Below are positions 1 to 11,418 of a stretch of 64,000 bases of DNA, in pieces; positions within the stretch are counted from its first letter, which is position 1, and each line of letters begins with the position of its first letter. Origin of the DNA: Ancylostoma caninum (lineage: Eukaryota; Nematoda; Chromadorea; Rhabditida; Ancylostomatidae). The stretch covers positions 1 to 64,000 of the forward strand of contig JBAJFG010000292.1 of NCBI GenBank assembly GCA_037903475.1. Reading direction: 5' to 3'. A program made the position numbers and the translations under genes. The notes under the pieces are model-generated. The model was not told where the DNA came from. It saw only the letters and a list, made by a program, of their open reading frames with translations, and ran no database searches.

Positions 1-1115
1 CTCCTACGTGGCCATTCAGGTCTCCCGCAATGATGATTGTGTCTTCTGGTGATATTGCTGCGGTCGTCTCACCAATCAGTGCCCAGAAGTCATCCTTGAC
101 CCGATCGGTGCACTCAGTCGGTGGGGCATATGCCGAGAAGAAGTGAATGCGCCGAAATTCTTGCGTGACACGTGATACGTGATAACAATCTTCATAAGAC
201 GGTCGTCGAAACGCTCTATGGAGACTGCTATGGAATCCCTGAACCTTTCAGAGATGATGACCCCGACGCCGTTCCTTGTACCTGGACTGCCATTATAGAC
301 GATTTTGTAGCCGCATCCGATGTCCTTGGACTTGCTTCCTGACCATCTGGTCTCCTGCACAGCGCATAGGTCGATTCGTCGGCGCTGTAGTGCTGCTGCT
401 AGTTCATATGAGCGACCTGTCAACGTGCCAACGTTCAAAGTCGCAAAACGCGTATTGGCTACGCTGTGATCCTTAACGACTCGCCTGCTTGCCCCCCGAT
501 GCCGCCGTTCGCGAAGCATCGAGGACCCTCGCATATTATTGTCCACACTCACCGGGCCCCGCGAGTGGGCGTCGATTCCCGCGTACGCCGTAGCATTCTT
601 CTCAAATCCATTTGGCGTCATGATCCATGTGATGTGACATGGGGTGTTCGTCAGCCGGCCTGTCACTGCGGCCTGTCGCCGGCATTCGATTTACGGGGAG
701 AAGGAATTCCCCCCGTAGACAAGGGACTTATTTGTTAGAGGCGGCCCCTACTCGCCTCTCATGCGCTTCCCAGTCGTTAGAGTGCGAGCTTTTGGCCAAA
801 TCCGAACCGCAGGATACAGCCCGCACAAAGCATTTGCACACACCCACGCGCGTGAGCGCATGTTCACACTCATATGCCGGCCGCATGAATCGAATCCAGC
901 ACTGTCGAACTAAGGAGTCCATCCCCTAGATCTACCCGCGTCGCAGGGCAAGCGCATGGCTGCTTTTGGTCTGCGGTAAACCCCCTATCCGCCACCCGGG
1001 GTCGCGCCACGTAGCCTCGCAGCAAATCGGCTGGGATCCCTCGTAGGAGGGAGATCCGTGGTAACGACTTCAACAACATTACTTTTGGAAAACCGCAGGA
1101 GTCTTGAGGAAGCAT
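1..1115 (-). mobile_element. RTE-type non-LTR retrotransposon, 5' part, decayed
   Basis: The minus strand encodes the N-terminal APE-type endonuclease of an RTE/BovB-like element. From about 666 downwards it reads through LNVGTLTGR, AVQETRWSG and GVGVIISERF, which are the usual early endonuclease blocks. Near 150-185 the frame breaks: the expected block FFSAYAP lies in another frame, and the next blocks, including AGDLNGHVG (endonuclease DxN motif), sit at the left edge. The window cuts the element before the reverse transcriptase. The region 670-1115 looks like 5' untranslated sequence or 5' flank; the outer 5' limit is a guess. A second, unrelated RTE copy lies at 50.9-54.1 kb. Confidence 0.75.
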
Positions 1116-1395
1116 GGTTTCTTAATGATGACAAAGTAACAGCCTACTGAGAAATGTTTGGATAGTGGAGCAGGCTTAATTGGCCGATGCACCTGAAAAC
1201 GTGGTGGCTTACTACGCGGGAGGGAGTTGGCTCCCTTTCTGTGTATTAGGCCGCAAAATCAGTCGCAGTCTTTATTCGCTGGACTTGCACTCGCTGGTGC
1301 AGATTATGATAGAACAGAGGGCGTGGTTATGTACAGCAACTGAATCGGGAATGATTGCCTTTGTCTAGCCAATTTAGAAATATGTATAAGATATT

Positions 1396-2067
1396 AGGTT
1401 GGTCCGAAAGTCTTGCACGAAACTTCATACAATTTTCAAAATCACAAACAGATATCAATCACAAAGTATTATAATTACCATCATGATCGAACACAACGCT
1501 TCACTAGACTATCAATTCCAGAAGGCCAGAACTGCGGCAGCTGCGAGTCGAAGAAGCTTGAAATCTCGTTCTCCAGTTGAAACTGATTATCGAATTTCTT
1601 CTCTCATAGATGCAGCTTCAAGGTTCGGGACGAGAAACAAAAAGAAACAGATTCCCCTACGCTTCAAGTAGTTTCTGTAGTTGATAAGAGTACACCTCAA
1701 CGGACACGGTCTGTCCGGACATTAGCAGCTCCCAGTACAGCATTCCCTCGGAACCCCATCAACAACACATTAAAACCTTCTTTTCGTGCAGTTCTCCTTT
1801 CGGCTCTTTTGGAAATGTTCGCCACGAGGGAGCCAACTTTTCTGTCGTGTTTTATTAACGTACAGCACCCAACTCTCATCTCCAGTGAAGATTTGTCGGA
1901 GAAAGTCCCTCCTGTTTGGCCGCAGAAGCAGACTCACAAACACTCACTCTTGCGTCCAACTGCGAGCCACTCAGTTCGTGGGGACCCAAGACGACATTAG
2001 TTTTTCTGTAGAAGAATTCCCCCGCTATGGGATGAAAACTTGATTTATTGCAGTTGTTGTAGAGCAA
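1396..2067 (-). mobile_element. Mariner-family fragment with one terminal inverted repeat
   Basis: The left end carries a typical mariner terminus, TTAGGTTGGTCCGAAAGTCT, from 1396. On the minus strand between 2067 and 1690, several frames match mariner transposase: PHELS followed by a Q..R.VCE block, an FTGDE-SWVLYVNK block (first catalytic Asp) and a LLMSGQTVS block. The reading frame is broken several times and the 5' end with its terminal repeat is missing, so this is a dead fragment. The TIR differs from those of the mariners at 8.1, 18.2 and 27.4 kb, so it is a separate family. Confidence 0.7.
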
Positions 2068-2189
2068 AAGCTTCTCAGAAAAAAAAACTTCAAATCAAGT
2101 CAAAGATGACTACCTGCAACGCCGTAGTGAACTATTCTCTTGTCTTGTCCGTTGACAACAAGCAAAAATCGAGATAAAACGGATTGAAT

Positions 2190-2402
2190 AAATGTACAGG
2201 AAGCTCCAAATGTCCGCAGTCGAGAGGGACGTGGCCACGACGCGGCTTTAGACAGAGATACAGGCGCTCGGCATGCTGCCACTGGTTGGCTGCAGAGTCA
2301 GAGAAGCCAGAGGCAGCATAGAGAGCGCCTGTGTCTGATCAAGGAGCCGCGCCGTGGCCACACCCTCTTGACTGCGGACATTTGGAGCTTCCTGTATGTG
2401 TT
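2190..2402. repeat. Short inverted-repeat (foldback) element
   Basis: About 50 bases at 2190-2245 (tacaggaagctccaaatgtc...) recur as reverse complement at 2350-2400 with a few mismatches, separated by a spacer of about 105 bases. There is no coding sequence. It is probably a MITE; no target duplication was identified. Confidence 0.7.
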
Positions 2403-2752
2403 AGTTTCACATTGTTGTTGAGATTCTAGGAAACAGAAGGGGTCACACTTGGTCTTCTATCCGATTTCGATTTTCTGTGTAATTCGTGTGTCACAAGCTG
2501 AAAGAGACGATGGAAGCTCACACACTGCAGTACAACGAAGAGCAGCCGCTGAACATGAGAGGATTGAGAGAAGTCAGGACCAGCCACAGAAGAGGACTAT
2601 GGACCACCTACGCAACGACTCCAAGCCACGCCCTCTCCGCGCATGATTGTAGCAGCATGGAGAGTCCTAGAATACAGCGCTTGGAGATGCCTGATGATTG
2701 TTGTGCGGCCGCAGCCAAGAGTCCTCGACATCTCACGTGTAGTTGCACTGCT

Positions 2753-3022
2753 CAGAACCCCAAAAACAATTTTCTGATCGCATCTGAAACTTGCTTCCTC
2801 AAAAGCTTGTCGACAAGTTGTTTTCACACTTCCTTGCTGACAAGTTGTTCGCCCTAAAAGCTTGTCGACAACTTGTTTTCACTGCTTCGTTGTTGAAAAC
2901 AAGTTGTCGACAAGCTTTTCGGGCGAACAACTTGTCGACAAGGAAGTGTGAGAACAACTTGTCGACAGGCTTTTGGAAAAGCAAGTTTCGGATGCGATCA
3001 GAAACTTGTTTTTGGGGTTCTG
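2753..3022. mobile_element. 270-bp foldback MITE, almost perfectly palindromic
   Basis: Starts CAGAACCCCAAAAACA and ends with its complement. The two arms are each about 130 bases and pair almost fully around a centre near 2890. The arms contain repeats of the short motif ACAACTTGTCGACAAGC. The short reading frames on both strands here are a by-product of the palindrome. A related motif (gttggatacaacttgtt) is repeated at 40.7-41.0 kb. Confidence 0.85.
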
Positions 3023-3422
3023 AATGGGCTTGTCTCTGAGAGCATCGCGGAAGGCGTTATCATTGCAGTCAGTTGGGCGACCAGAGCGGTCAATTCGTTC
3101 TCCGGTATACGTTACGCTGACGTTTGGACCGATTTCTTTTTGATACGGACTACGATTCGTTTTCCAGTATCCGTACGCTTTGTGTCTCCATTGTCTTGAA
3201 ATTCTACTTGACTGTTTTTTTGTTTGAATTTCGATTTGTCCTCCGCTATTCCGGATGTACTGTTTTTCAATATCATAATAGAATGCAATAAAGTGAAGAT
3301 AAACTCTAGTATAGTGTATAGCCATTAGTTTGGCTAGTATATGTATATAAGGTTTGTTGTGCCCGCTACGGAAAGCTCCTGGTTAGTTTTGCGGACTGAC
3401 CACCCGCCATTGTTAGATCGAC

Positions 3423-3690
3423 CGCGCTCCAATGTCGCCTAGTCCGCGGCCGACTCAGCGGAGGACCGCTGGGGGGGGGGGGTCTGCCGTCAGCGTGAGA
3501 CTGGTGGCGGTCAGCCACAAAAATCGTCTGAGTATAGGCTGCATCGTACGTTGTGAACAGTACCGCGGTCAGCCAAGATTTTTGCAGAGGACCGCAGTCT
3601 GCCAACTTTCTGTGCGCGGTCAGCCCGTTCCGCACCTGATAGTACCGCGGCTAGCACGCGGAGATTGTTACCGCGGTCAGCCCTCTCCAT
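3423..3690. repeat. Cluster of CCGCGGTCAGCC-type short repeats
   Basis: The motif accgcggtcagcc and variants occur about seven times in direct or slightly altered form (for example near 3550, 3590, 3625, 3645 and 3675), with a G10 run near 3472. It is probably part of a decayed repeat element. No termini or protein were identified. Confidence 0.45.
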
Positions 3691-3814
3691 TGTCTGAGGT
3701 CTACAAGGAGGATTTCGTAAAATTTGGGTTCTTCAGAGGGAGCTTCGTTCTCGTTCCCAAAGCCTCGTACTGGGGCCTGAGCCACCGTGGCACGAAATTT
3801 TAAAATTGTTCCAA

Positions 3815-4515
3815 AAGTTCTAGCGTTATTTATAGTGCGTCGGAATCCGATCCCGTCGGATAACAAATGGTACGTATCGATCCTCGTCGGAATCCGACGC
3901 ATCGGAGTCCGACGACGACGCCTGTTTTTACTCCATCGGAACGATTTGCCTCCGAATCGTCGTCGGAGTCCGACGTCGCATCGGATCCACTAGTGGCTCC
4001 GATGAGACGTCGGACTTCGATGCATCAATCGATAGGACCTCGTAGGGCGAATTTTCTCAGCTGTTTTCACCCCATTTTCGTTATTTTCTTTTGTTTTTTT
4101 TTTTCTTTCGTGTCACTAACTATCATTTACTCTCCAAATAGCTAGTCCTAAAACCTATCGTATACTTCTTTACATCACCTCCATGTTGTAGTAATTGCAT
4201 ATTTGGAAGAGTTTGATAATGATATGATGTTATTTATGTGGAAGATTACACTAAAATTCTTGAGGTTGAAGAGAATTTGCAAAAGCTGAGAACTCCAAAA
4301 ACCAAAGAAAAAGTCAGAAACCGATAAATACAGCTTGATACAGCTTGATTTGCAAAGAAAACATGCGAAATTCATGGATGGGAACAGCTGATCCGAAATC
4401 GTGTGCTTGCGGACTATAAACAAAGCCACGACGCGTCGTTCCGATTTCGTATTCGACCGTCGCAGCCCACATCCGATGCGAATCGGATTCCGACATAAAT
4501 AACGCTTCTGGCGTG
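3815..4515. mobile_element. ~700-bp TIR element with TCCGA-rich subterminal repeats
   Basis: The left end (gttctagcgttatttat ... gtcggaatccgat) is matched by its reverse complement at 4470-4512 (atcggattccgac ... ataaataacgcttctgg). Inside the left arm the motif GTCGGAnTCCGAC is repeated in many forms (3850-4020). There is no transposase reading frame, so it is probably non-autonomous. It ends about 200 bases before the RMI1 start codon. Confidence 0.65.
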
Positions 4516-4726
4516 ACACCCACTAATCTATCCGCAATTGCGGCCTGTGGCGCGATTTGTGCAATTCAAGTGCCACTTCGGGGTTTTATCTATGCGATTG
4601 TTATTCACTACTGGTTGTTCCCGGTCGGTCACTGTGAGACCTGAACGATGGCCTCCAAGATGAGATGCTGAGACAACCGATGTAGTGTAGACGAAATCAG
4701 TCACATTACTGAATAGGAGAGCTTTC

Positions 4727-7648
4727 ATGGATGAGGCTTCGTCATTTGTTTTCGACTTTTTCGCGGAACGCCATATAGCACTGAAGCAGGACTGGCTCTC
4801 TAACGTACTTGCCTTTCTGCTGACATCTCTGGAAGAAGTCACAGTGAGTATTTGTCCTATTCGTCTTTTGGTACTCAAAAGTATGGTTTCCTTTCTCACT
4901 GTACATGTCGTATTGTTGCTTTTTAGAATACGAGACAAATCGCCAACTTGGTGTTTGAACAGTGGAAGTATGCGAGTTTGGAAGAGTCAACTTATCCAAC
5001 ACTGAGTCAACTCAGGCTTGATAACAATGATGATGAGGCTCCTTTATATCACCCCATTGTTTTGCAGGCTGGTTTCTTCTTCTAAATGTTCACTCAATTG
5101 TTAAATTTCGTAGCTCAGTAAATTTCAAGAGCTCGACTCATTATCTTTCCCTATAAATAATGCGTAAGGATAACTGCTGAACTGTTTCGTATATTGACCC
5201 TTTCTCGAATCAAGCTCGAGGAGCCAAAAAAAGTAGCATGATGGATCTAAATACTAGGTAAAACAAACTTATAAGTGCTTTCTCGGGGAAAAGGGAGTTG
5301 GGGGAAGGGGCACTCTCGTGAAGCCTGCGCTTAAACGTGAATTTAAAGCTAAGCCTTAGGATTAGGCTCGAGATCATGCCTAGGCATAGGCTTAGGCTTA
5401 CAAGGTGAAGCCTATGGCGTTCTACAGAGTGCTCCCCCCTCCCCCTCAACTCCACTTTTCCCTGTTTTCACCAGGTCTGAGCTGAATCTGACTTATAAAA
5501 CTTAGTTTCGCATACGTTTCTATCTGCACTCTATCTATACTTATTATCTATACTTATCTGAGGGCACGATGTAACTTCTGGTAACTCAGATATTCCAGGG
5601 TTTTAAGAGGTTTATTTACTAGCTCCTCTCAGAAGTTTTCGAATTTTGGCATTTTAATGAAGTACCAATGAATTTCCAATAGCTGACAGTGGGTAATTGG
5701 AGATTTTCAACATCTCGCAGCTCTCATATTGCAATTACACGATTCACACAACGCTTCTGTTCACCTCTCCCACTGAGACAGGGTTTGAATATTTACTCTT
5801 CTTTCAAGGATTTTAGATAAACTCCATTGTGGATATTGGAGCACCATTTCACCTCCAATTCACTACCTTGGTTTACGAGTTTGTGGACGATTCGGGCTTT
5901 GAACCCTTACCTGACATGGAAACTGGAGGTCATTCGGACTTATGGGAGGTAAGTTTGTCATCCTTAGCACCTCAATACCCCGTTTTGTTACTAGCTCTGA
6001 ATTTTTTTTGATTGGTTCACTTAAGAAGCCTCGTCGAATGCTTCTTCTAACGGTGAGTGATGGTGAGACTGAATTGAAGGCAATCGAATATCGCTCAATC
6101 AAGGCACTCTCACTACTTATTAAACCAGGATGTAAGGTGCAGTTGCCCTATTTTTGCAAACATGAGCACCTACAGTGGCAGCCACATATCTAGCACACCC
6201 ACGATTTTAGGCCGCAGAAGTTTCTGCATATCTCAGCCCTAGGATGGGGAATCAAAACCAAGTTCGAGTATGTGCTGAGGCTCTATGGAGGCCTCCTTCC
6301 TGTTGCACACCACGACCATAGAATCAGTTGAAGGTGGACTGAAAGATAAAATGCCAATTTCGTCGGTTTTCCAGAAGTAGGTGTAAAAATTTTGTACCTA
6401 CCTGTGGAAGGAAATGAAGTGGTGATTTAAATTTATCGTTCGTCCCCTCAACATTATGGTATGAGAGCTATTCGCGCCCTCTCCGTACCAGCTGGAGCCA
6501 GAGACAGAAACAAATCGTCAAATTTGTCGAAAATTTCATTTTATTGAATCTCGAGAAAAACGCAAGCGTCGGAATTTTCCAGCGATTACCCGCATTCTTG
6601 TTAGTAGCACGAATGGGAGAAAAATTTTCAGCCGAAGTGCATGCTATCTGCTTCTGATCACCACGAGTCCTTTTTTTTCGCACTTTTTACGCAATGTTGA
6701 CGATCCTAGTTCTTCCCTGAGGTGAAAAACTGCGCAACAAAACTAGTATGGCAGAGTGCTCATTAATATCGGGAATAAAATCACATTTTCGCTCGATTCG
6801 ATGAACTTATGTAGGAGAGAAACGGAAGTATTTCCAAAAGTACCGAATTTTGAACCCTAAACGCAAAGATTGAGCGTAATTCCATTGAGAAACAATTTTT
6901 TGTAAACGTGAGTACAAGTAAGATAGACAACCTCATCACATCTGCGAGTTTCGTCCTGATAGCTCATTCCAAGCATGAGATACGGATTTTATAATTTCAT
7001 CAGTTGCCGCGCAAAATTGGCAGCGTGCTAATTATGTGACCGCCACTGTATATCTTCATGATGGACCCAATTATACTTGAAACAGTAGATGAGGTTTGCT
7101 CACTTTTTTTTTTCAAGGTTCTTCTCATTCCGCCTGTTCGATGCAGAAAAGATGTGTTTCTACTCAATCCTGAAAGCATTCAGATCATAGGTAAATAGTC
7201 TTTGTCTCATATAAGGGTTTGGTACCCTATTGGATGCTACTTTTCTCACCACCATAGTTCATTTGGTTTTTCGTTACATAACATGTGGCTTTTTGTCCGT
7301 CAAACGTTAGTTGCAATTTTGAAGGTGGCGACGTGGAGTCATTGTTTGCAACGGGTCGCCCACTTCAGATTATGACGAAGAAGCTAAATGTCACCATTCC
7401 AACCTCTAGGTTGGGTTTTTAATGTTTCCAGGCAGTTATTTGCTTTTGAGATGCCTTATTTCGTCATGTTTATCGACCAATTCGAAATATAGCGCTTGGA
7501 TGTGAACATTGCAGTGCACGAGGGGCCACGGAGAGAACGCAGGTTCAATCGGACGCAAAGGGATCTCAAGACAACGATTCTAAGCAACACAAAAGTGCAA
7601 GTCTCCAGCATACAAGGACAGAATCAAAGGTTTCAAGATGTGCAAACG
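4727..7648 (+). CDS. rmi1: RMI1 homologue (RecQ-mediated genome instability protein 1), 3' end not found
   Basis: RMI1 is the OB-fold partner of topoisomerase III and RecQ/BLM helicase in dissolving recombination intermediates in the nucleus. Seven exons are supported: 4727-4843, 4927-5067, 5817-5948, 6026-6136, 7118-7190, 7325-7409 and 7515-7648. All junctions keep one frame. Exons 1-2 give the helical N-terminus (VFEQW block). Exon 3 carries NSIVDIG and exon 4 KPRRMLLLTVSDG. Exons 5-6 give VFLLNPESIQIIG followed by GDVESLF; these are the conserved RMI1 OB-fold blocks in order. Exon 7 encodes a polar, probably disordered linker. The ATG at 4727 is the first in frame after a TAG at 4688. The exon 2/intron 2 boundary needs a GC donor (CAG|GCTGGT) or drops three residues. 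The C-terminal part is not seen; a mariner lies at 8069. C. elegans has two such genes, rmh-1 and rmh-2, and I cannot say which this is. Confidence 0.85.
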
Positions 7649-7786
7649 GTTGGTTCCACCTTTGTATTTTCTTTCCACTATTAGTTGCTTCTAATGCCAG
7701 CGAATGGAAAGCAGAATTTCAACTGTTCTTTGTCTTAATCTTATAGTGAAAACCTGCCTCAATGGCGTTTCGTGTGCGACTGACTT

Positions 7787-7919
7787 ACAGTCCTTCTCAA
7801 AAGTACCGCCTCACGCTTCGCCACCCATCTGCTAAGCCGCGCCGCATCACCTATGCATTATCATGCGTGGTGTGACGCGGCTAACGGATGGTGAGGCAGG
7901 AATTTTTGAGAAAGACTAT
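7787..7919. mobile_element. 130-bp hairpin MITE
   Basis: The left arm ACAGTCCTTCTCAAAAGTAC continues through cgcctcac and is complemented by the right arm ending gagaaagactat. The inner sequence (ctaagccgcg / cgcggctaac) pairs as well, so almost the whole element folds into one hairpin. It lies just downstream of the last recognisable RMI1 exon, probably in an intron. Confidence 0.75.
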
Positions 7920-8068
7920 ATGTACATCTTTAGCGAGGCTTTTCCTTGATTCTTGGTATTGTTCAGCTTTCTGTAGTGTTTCTTCCGTAATGAACTTGAA
8001 TTCCGCGTGTTTAAACTCGAGCGATAAGTTATTTCTCGATTATTCCCGTGAGAACGTGGGAAGTAATA

Positions 8069-9330
8069 TTAGGTTGGGGCAAAAATAATGCGCGTTTTCA
8101 TGCCTTTGATTCCGAACCTCATAACTCCTTTCAAAATCGATCTTTTTCAAAAGGCTTAGAACTATTGTAATCCCAAATCTCCAGCAATAAGATAGATGTT
8201 CTACGACTACCGTGCATTTCTGATAGGACCTGCTAGCATAGACTAACTTCCGGAGGGCAGTTTTAGTCTTCGAGAAAATTCTCCAGGAAGAAGTCGTCCA
8301 GGATCTCGGGGAAGTGGTAGTCGGTGAGCGAGAAGTTTGCTGATTATGATATAGGAGTCCGAGCTTCCTAGCTCAATTGCTCCAACCTGTGAAGAATCTG
8401 TCGTGCAGGGTGTGCCTGGACGGTGCCGTGTAGGAGTGAAGAATCTATTTTATTGAGCAATGCTGGGGCCACACAGTGAAGTTTCTAATTTATTTCATTT
8501 ACGTCCTGAAACCACTTATCAGATTAGGAAGAATGAATGAGCTGCAGTGAGCAATTTTTGCAGCAGGTCACCACAAAGTCGCCATGACCTTATTTTGGTG
8601 CTGCTTCGGTTTCTGGGAGTGTTTCGGTGCATCATCCTTGTCCAACTGTTGAGCATGGCACCTCATTTTGTCGAAAAGGGTCTATACTTCATATTTAATA
8701 ACTAAGCGACCGACTGTTTGGTGGTAATTCTTTCACTACAGATGCGCGAAGCAGACCACTCAATGAGGATCAATGTGCTACATGTTCAATATACGCGACA
8801 TCGTTTCGTTGAGTTTTTTCATCCTCCCATTTTTACTAAAGGGAGGGATGATCTGACAACAATCACCGGCGAGGTTTTGCGCTACCAAATATGTTGTTTT
8901 GGATGGGTGTTGTTTGATAAGTGTCATCAGTTGGGGGTCGCAAACCCCAGGAAGACCTATGCGACATTCCTTACTTTCGAAGCAAGGCACACCAAGCCAA
9001 AAAATCCGGAAGCAGCTCGGCGGAATGCATTCGCTCACACTCCCTTCGCCAAAACTGCGGTGGTATTTCGAGCGGTTCCTGCTGCGATGCCGCAGAGTTT
9101 TAGCTTGCTGAAGTGAGTTTAGCAAAAAACTTGTTTTGGCAACTTTCGTTCCACAACTAAAATTCACAAAAACATGAACTTCGCTCAAAATGCATAAGAT
9201 ATTTGAAAAGGCCATGAAATTTGCTACAGAACCAGTTGCAATTTCTCAAGCCGATAATAAGAAACACAGGAAGTTTTCTGCACCGAAAATGAAGCAATGA
9301 AAAACGCGCATTATTTTTGCACCAACCTAA
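8069..9330 (-). mobile_element. Complete-length but dead mariner (TIR TTAGGTTGGGGCAAAAATAA)
   Basis: The ends are inverted repeats of about 30 bases (left ttaggttggggcaaaaataa, right complement ending ttgcaccaacctaa), flanked by TA on both sides (8067-8068, 9331-9332). The transposase is on the minus strand. Between about 9110 and 8780 the helix-turn-helix region is readable (FGEGSVSE, CDPQLMTLIKQHPSKTT, LVAQNLAGD). Between about 8480 and 8230 a later catalytic block is readable (HPARQILHRLEQL, then YHFPEILDDFF). Frame breaks separate them. Length 1262 bp matches an autonomous mariner. Related copies: 27377 onward and 41.3-41.7 kb. Confidence 0.9.
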
Positions 9331-9332
9331 TA

Positions 9333-10342
9333 TTAATGAGTGTAACATACCGTTTTCTTTCCTTATAAAAAGAAAGATATAAATTTATTAGAGAGTTTCC
9401 AAGATAACTTTGCACGGAAACTTGCGATGCGTAGCGGCAAGCATACCTACCGAGAAACTCCAAATATGGAAGAACGGAGAAAGCAGGTAGCGTTCGTAGT
9501 TTAAGGAGTAGGAGAATTGTAAATGATTTAGTAATGTTTTTCAAAATAGTCATTGGAAAAAAAGGAGTTAATGTTCCTGATTTTTTCACTTTGATCGACT
9601 CCAGAATCTGGGGTGGGAGCATAGAACTCAGGACTCCACTTACTAAGACACAAATCAGGTCTAGGGATTTTCCCATCAGAATTACTCTAGAAGTTAACAA
9701 ATTCCTTAGCCATGATGTCACACTCATGTCACTTCACTTCCAAAATTAACTACCTTGAAAGCTTGCCCATTGACTTCCTGACTCGAGTTCTTTTTTTATA
9801 TCCTCTTTCCGGTAGCTGTTTTCATCCCTACATATAGTTGGTGTTGTTATAAACAGTTTCTGTCATGTGATTAGGGAAGTGCTACATGTTGAAACTATTA
9901 TTGATTGATTTATTGCGTCTTATTTACAACGCTATGGATACAAATACAGATAAAATACGAATTTCTGGTTGAGCAGTTACCATTACTAAGAAAATGTATA
10001 GTAATCATATTGATCTATGCTACACATATCTTGGACCTAACAGCTCGTTTGAACGAAGCGCTGAAACACCTGGTGGGGATTCTCCTGCTTATTTGGTGTA
10101 TGCAGTTCCTGCCCTGACAGTAAAGCTAGTTGCCCTTATTACACGTTTAGGTTTTGCAAACGCAATTTTGAAAGGGCCACCCCTAGTTATTGAGGGCGTA
10201 ATGTTGAAAAACTCAAGAGCATTAATGTTAGTTGCAGTGTCAAGTCGTTTATGTACCATGCAAATATCAAGCATTCTGCGTCTGGATTCTAGGGTTGATA
10301 GGCCAAGACGAAATTATTATTATTGAAATTGTTTAGAATGTA
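9333..10342. other. Unassigned interval, no gene recognised
   Basis: About 1 kb of AT-rich sequence between a mariner and a MITE. Open frames on both strands (for example 9311-9727 minus, 9994-10326 plus) show no recognisable domain or splice structure. It could hold introns or 3' exons of the RMI1 gene, but none could be identified. Confidence 0.5.
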
Positions 10343-10665
10343 TTGGGTTGGGGAATAAGTTCGTTCGATTTTTCATGGCATAGAAACCACCACTTTTCAC
10401 CAACATTGTGAACCACACTAAATGTGTTGTATAGCACCTTCCCTCCAACCGACTACCTTCAACAACCTTCCCAGCAACCGACTACCGAAAAATTGTATTG
10501 CGGTAAAAAGTAAGGTAAAGCGAAAATTGAGGAGTGAGGTTGCAGTAGTTGCAAAGAGCAAATCAAGTGCTACAAAACGGACTATGACGGCCGGTCAAGC
10601 CAACTTCAAACCGCCGTGAAAAAACGAGTTGAATGAAAACCGAACGAACTTATTCCCCAACCCAA
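10343..10665. mobile_element. 323-bp mariner-type MITE
   Basis: Terminal inverted repeats TTGGGTTGGGGAATAAGTTC at the left and its complement at the right, flanked by TA at 10341-10342 and 10666-10667. It is too short for a transposase. The termini resemble mariner ends (TTnGGTTGG), so it was probably mobilised by a mariner in trans. Confidence 0.85.
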
Positions 10666-11145
10666 TATTTGCAGCGTGAACGCTTTGTTTACGCCCGCTT
10701 GAATAAATAAAAATAAATAAAGAAATAAATAAAAACATGGTCTATAGATATTTCAAGATAGTGCGGTCAAGAAAAGATGCAGTCATCAGTCGCCACTCAC
10801 CAGTGACGTCTTCATCAAAATGTTGCATCGTCACTGTTTCACGTTTTTAATTATTGAATTCCAAAGAAAACCGAAGAAAGCGGACAAAAGTCTCTGTTTC
10901 AAATATATTTTATCTAAATCTATAAGATCGCAGCAATTCTGTATCAAAGTGGATCAATTTTTCGGCTTGGGCTTGACGAATTTCAGCGTCATTAAAAGCA
11001 GCACCTACGGAAAATTCCATCACCGAGTTTTTAATCTAACCTTAGGTTCTAGACTATGAGGAGCATAAGTAAAGTTCTCCATTTTATTTAAACTCATGAA
11101 AAAAAAAACAGTTTACAGCTTTTGTTTGGCAAGATTTTCGAGTTA

Positions 11146-11418
11146 AGGGGCTTTCATACATTTGCCGCGGCGGCGCCGCCGCCGCCGCGGCAAAAGTGGG
11201 TGCGCGGCAAAAGTTGCCGCTGAGCGGCATGCCACGCTTTCACACAAACGTCGCCCAGCGACAAAATACCCCCTCGACCATTCCTTGCCGCTTGCCGCTG
11301 GGCGACGTCGCCGGGCGGCGCCGCGGCAAAAAAGTAAACAAGCTCTTGTCGCGGCGACGTCGCCGGCCTATGCTTAACCATGGGCGACTGCCGCCGCGGC
11401 AAATGTATGAAAGCCACT
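11146..11418. mobile_element. GC-rich Harbinger-like MITE with TTA target duplication
   Basis: Inverted ends aggggctttcatacatttgc and complement, continuing into ccgcggcggcg at both sides. TTA is duplicated at 11143-11145 and 11419-11421, the 3-bp TWA-type duplication typical of PIF/Harbinger. The inner sequence is a series of gccgccgcggcaaaa and gcgacgtcgcc palindromes. It lies immediately after a possible stop codon of the coiled-coil gene (the TTA at 11419). Confidence 0.8.

Noticed and set aside
2597..2984. Overlapping frames on both strands with similar translations
   Set aside because: The DNA is a palindromic foldback element, so both strands give near-identical peptides.
2750..3030. 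CRISPR-like repeat array
   Set aside because: The repeated ACAACTTGTCGACAAG motif lacks regular unique spacers and belongs to a eukaryotic MITE.
9994..10326. 110-codon plus-strand frame as the missing RMI1 C-terminus
   Set aside because: No OB-fold blocks, no matching splice sites and no similarity to RMI1 that I can recognise.
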